A stretch of 64,000 nucleotides of DNA from Nostoc foliaceum FACHB-393 (GTDB lineage: Bacteria > Cyanobacteriota > Cyanobacteriia > Cyanobacteriales > Nostocaceae), in contig NZ_JACJTD010000003.1 of the NCBI RefSeq assembly GCF_014698505.1, positions 1 through 64,000 of the forward strand, written 5' to 3'. The notes beneath the pieces are model-generated. The model had not been told where the DNA came from and did not search any database. It saw only the letters and a program-made list of their open reading frames with translations. Positions 62,675 to 64,000 of this stretch are shown here, in pieces; the stretch's first letter is position 1; every line of letters starts with the position of its first letter. The translations under genes and the position numbers were made by a program.

Positions 62675-64000
62675 CTAAACTAGGGCTGGTGTATTTGCAC
62701 GCTTAACTTGAGGTGTTGCAATCATTCGCATTCCGGGCGGTGCGGCTATAGTTAACCCACGGCGTACAGGGCGCACAGGACGTTTATTCACTAGCGATAC
62801 TTGAAAATCCGACAAAACAGTTGCCAAGACAATTTTCATTTCATACTGGGCAAATGCCATCCCAATACAGCGACGATTACCGCCACCAAAGGGTAAATAT
62901 TCGTATGGTGAATATTGTCTTTCTAAAAAGCGTTCTGGTTTGAACTGCTTGGATTGTGGGTAAACTTCTTCCCGATGATGCGCTAAATAAATACTGGGGA
63001 CTATTGCCGTTCCCTCTCGCAGTTCGTAGCCCATAATTTTAATTGGGGTCTTCACAATCCGCACGAAAGCAGTCATGGCAATTGGGTAAATTCGCAATGT
63101 TTCTTGGCACACTGCTGTCAAATAGGGCAATTTAGCTACACTACTCAAATCGGAGTTAACTCCAAGGGTGTTGAGTTCTTGTAGCAATTTCTCCCGCACC
63201 TCTGGTAAATGGTCAATCCAGTAAAAAGCCCATGTCAATGCTGAAGCAGTAGTTTCATGTCCCGCAACTAACAACGTCATCAACTCGTCGTGTAATTCTT
63301 CATCTGACATCCCTTGACCATCATCATAACGAGCAGCCATCATCAAACTCAGGATATCTTGGCGATTTTGCTCAGATTCTGCCCGACGTTCTCGAAGCAA
63401 AGCATAAATAAGTTGATCAATTTTTTGCCGTTGTTGCAAAATCCAACCCCACGGACTCCATGCACCGAAATCTTTTTGCATGAATCTGAGAAAGAAGGCG
63501 CTAGACATTACAGGTGAACTGATGAAGTCTAGTAAATCACTTAGCGATCGCCTCAGTTCGTCAAACAGCTCTCCTTCATTTAAACCAAATACAATCCGCA
63601 GAATAACACGCAAGGTGATTTCTTGCATCGACTCACGGATATTAAAAGGCTTGCCAATTTGCCATTCATTACTGACCTGTCGGGTTATTTTTTGGATATC
63701 CTGACCATAAGCCCGCATCCTTTCGCCATGAAACGGAGGAGCTAGTAGTTGCCGTTGGCGTTGGTGGCGATCGCCATCTGATAACATAAAGGAGCGATCG
63801 CCAAGCAAAAATTTTAGTCCTATGTTCCCCCTGCCAGCCTCAAAATGGCTGGAATCAGCAGTAAAAATCTGCTCAAGGGCTTGGGGTTGACTAAAATACA
63901 CAATATGGTTATCAGACCGACTACTCCTGATCGTGAAAGTGTCACCATAGATTTTGGCAAAATCATCCACATATTTTACAGGCTGACCAATAAACTTGAT
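62675..64000 (-). CDS. Cytochrome P450 (CYP110-like), N-terminus outside the window
   Basis: A haem monooxygenase. The frame continues through 63970 to the window edge (IKFIGQPVKYVDDFAKIYGDTF), so only the first few residues are missing and the GTG at 63970 is not the start. Signature parts are present: the I-helix AGHETTASA, the ExxR motif ETLRIYP, PERFLERQY, and the haem-binding loop FGGGNRRCIGMAFAQYE with its cysteine ligand. The sequence style (DDFAKIYGDTFTI) is that of the cyanobacterial CYP110 family, which oxidises fatty acids, alkanes or terpenoids. No redox partner or terpene synthase lies in view. Confidence 0.92.
   Translation of the reverse strand: MKFIGQPVKYVDDFAKIYGDTFTIRSSRSDNHIVYFSQPQALEQIFTADSSHFEAGRGNIGLKFLLGDRSFMLSDGDRHQRQRQLLAPPFHGERMRAYGQDIQKITRQVSNEWQIGKPFNIRESMQEITLRVILRIVFGLNEGELFDELRRSLSDLLDFISSPVMSSAFFLRFMQKDFGAWSPWGWILQQRQKIDQLIYALLRERRAESEQNRQDILSLMMAARYDDGQGMSDEELHDELMTLLVAGHETTASALTWAFYWIDHLPEVREKLLQELNTLGVNSDLSSVAKLPYLTAVCQETLRIYPIAMTAFVRIVKTPIKIMGYELREGTAIVPSIYLAHHREEVYPQSKQFKPERFLERQYSPYEYLPFGGGNRRCIGMAFAQYEMKIVLATVLSDFQVSLVNKRPVRPVRRGLTIAAPPGMRMIATPQVKRANTPALV

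Overview
The window looks like chromosomal DNA from a filamentous, Nostoc-type cyanobacterium. It encodes the thylakoid Rieske protein and cytochrome f (petC-petA), a tocopherol cyclase, a CmpABCD-type bicarbonate ABC transporter, a CYP110-like P450 and a CcmS-like carboxysome protein. It is rich in GCGATCGC (HIP1) octamers, 7-bp tandem repeats, palindromic repeats and short transposon-like elements with terminal inverted repeats. I saw no transposase, CRISPR array, rRNA or prophage. One tRNA, tRNA-Arg(CCT), is present.

Layout. 0-5.2 kb: a short-chain dehydrogenase, tatC, a CsaA-like protein, a DUF3067 protein and petCA. 5.5-7.2 kb: an MscS channel. 7.4-33.5 kb: a large cell-surface/secretion island holding a NarL-type response regulator with a CHASE2 histidine kinase, a DUF928 protein, three filamentous-haemagglutinin exoproteins (TpsA1-3), one TpsB outer-membrane transporter, an exported TPR-CHAT (caspase-like) protein, a small exported orphan protein and a subtilase with RTX repeats. 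34-39.3 kb: tRNA-Arg, tocopherol cyclase, a J-domain/TPR protein, a proline-rich membrane protein and two paralogous metallophosphoesterases. 39.6-41.8 kb: a DUF262-HEPN gene pair that resembles a toxin-antitoxin or anti-phage unit. 42.4-45.5 kb: a GlsB-like membrane protein, KDPG aldolase and two L,D-transpeptidases. 45.7-51 kb: cmpABCD on the minus strand. 52-64 kb: a short Hsp70-like protein, polysaccharide deacetylase, aspartoacylase, glutathionyl-hydroquinone reductase, ribokinase, SulP transporter, an ABC-transporter pseudogene, CcmS-like protein, hexapeptide acetyltransferase and a P450 that runs off the window end.

The most interesting part is the 26-kb island. Its sensor pair, single TpsB, multiple TpsA substrates and exported CHAT protein suggest one regulated surface system. 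A perfect inverted motif (TGCAG-TTTT-CTGCA) lies 75-85 bp upstream of the start codons of both the CHAT gene and tpsA3, with a one-mismatch copy upstream of the subtilase, which suggests a shared regulator. The three tpsA genes are mosaics of each other, carry recent internal duplications, and in one case have a dispersed repeat built into the reading frame. Second in interest is the DUF262-HEPN operon, which has a perfect small palindrome just before its ribosome binding site. Third are the mobile-element traces: a 152-bp element present twice with its 14-bp core inverted between copies, and a pair of direct-repeat elements that bracket cmpABCD.

All functional calls come from reading translated motifs and recalled family features. 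No database search was run.
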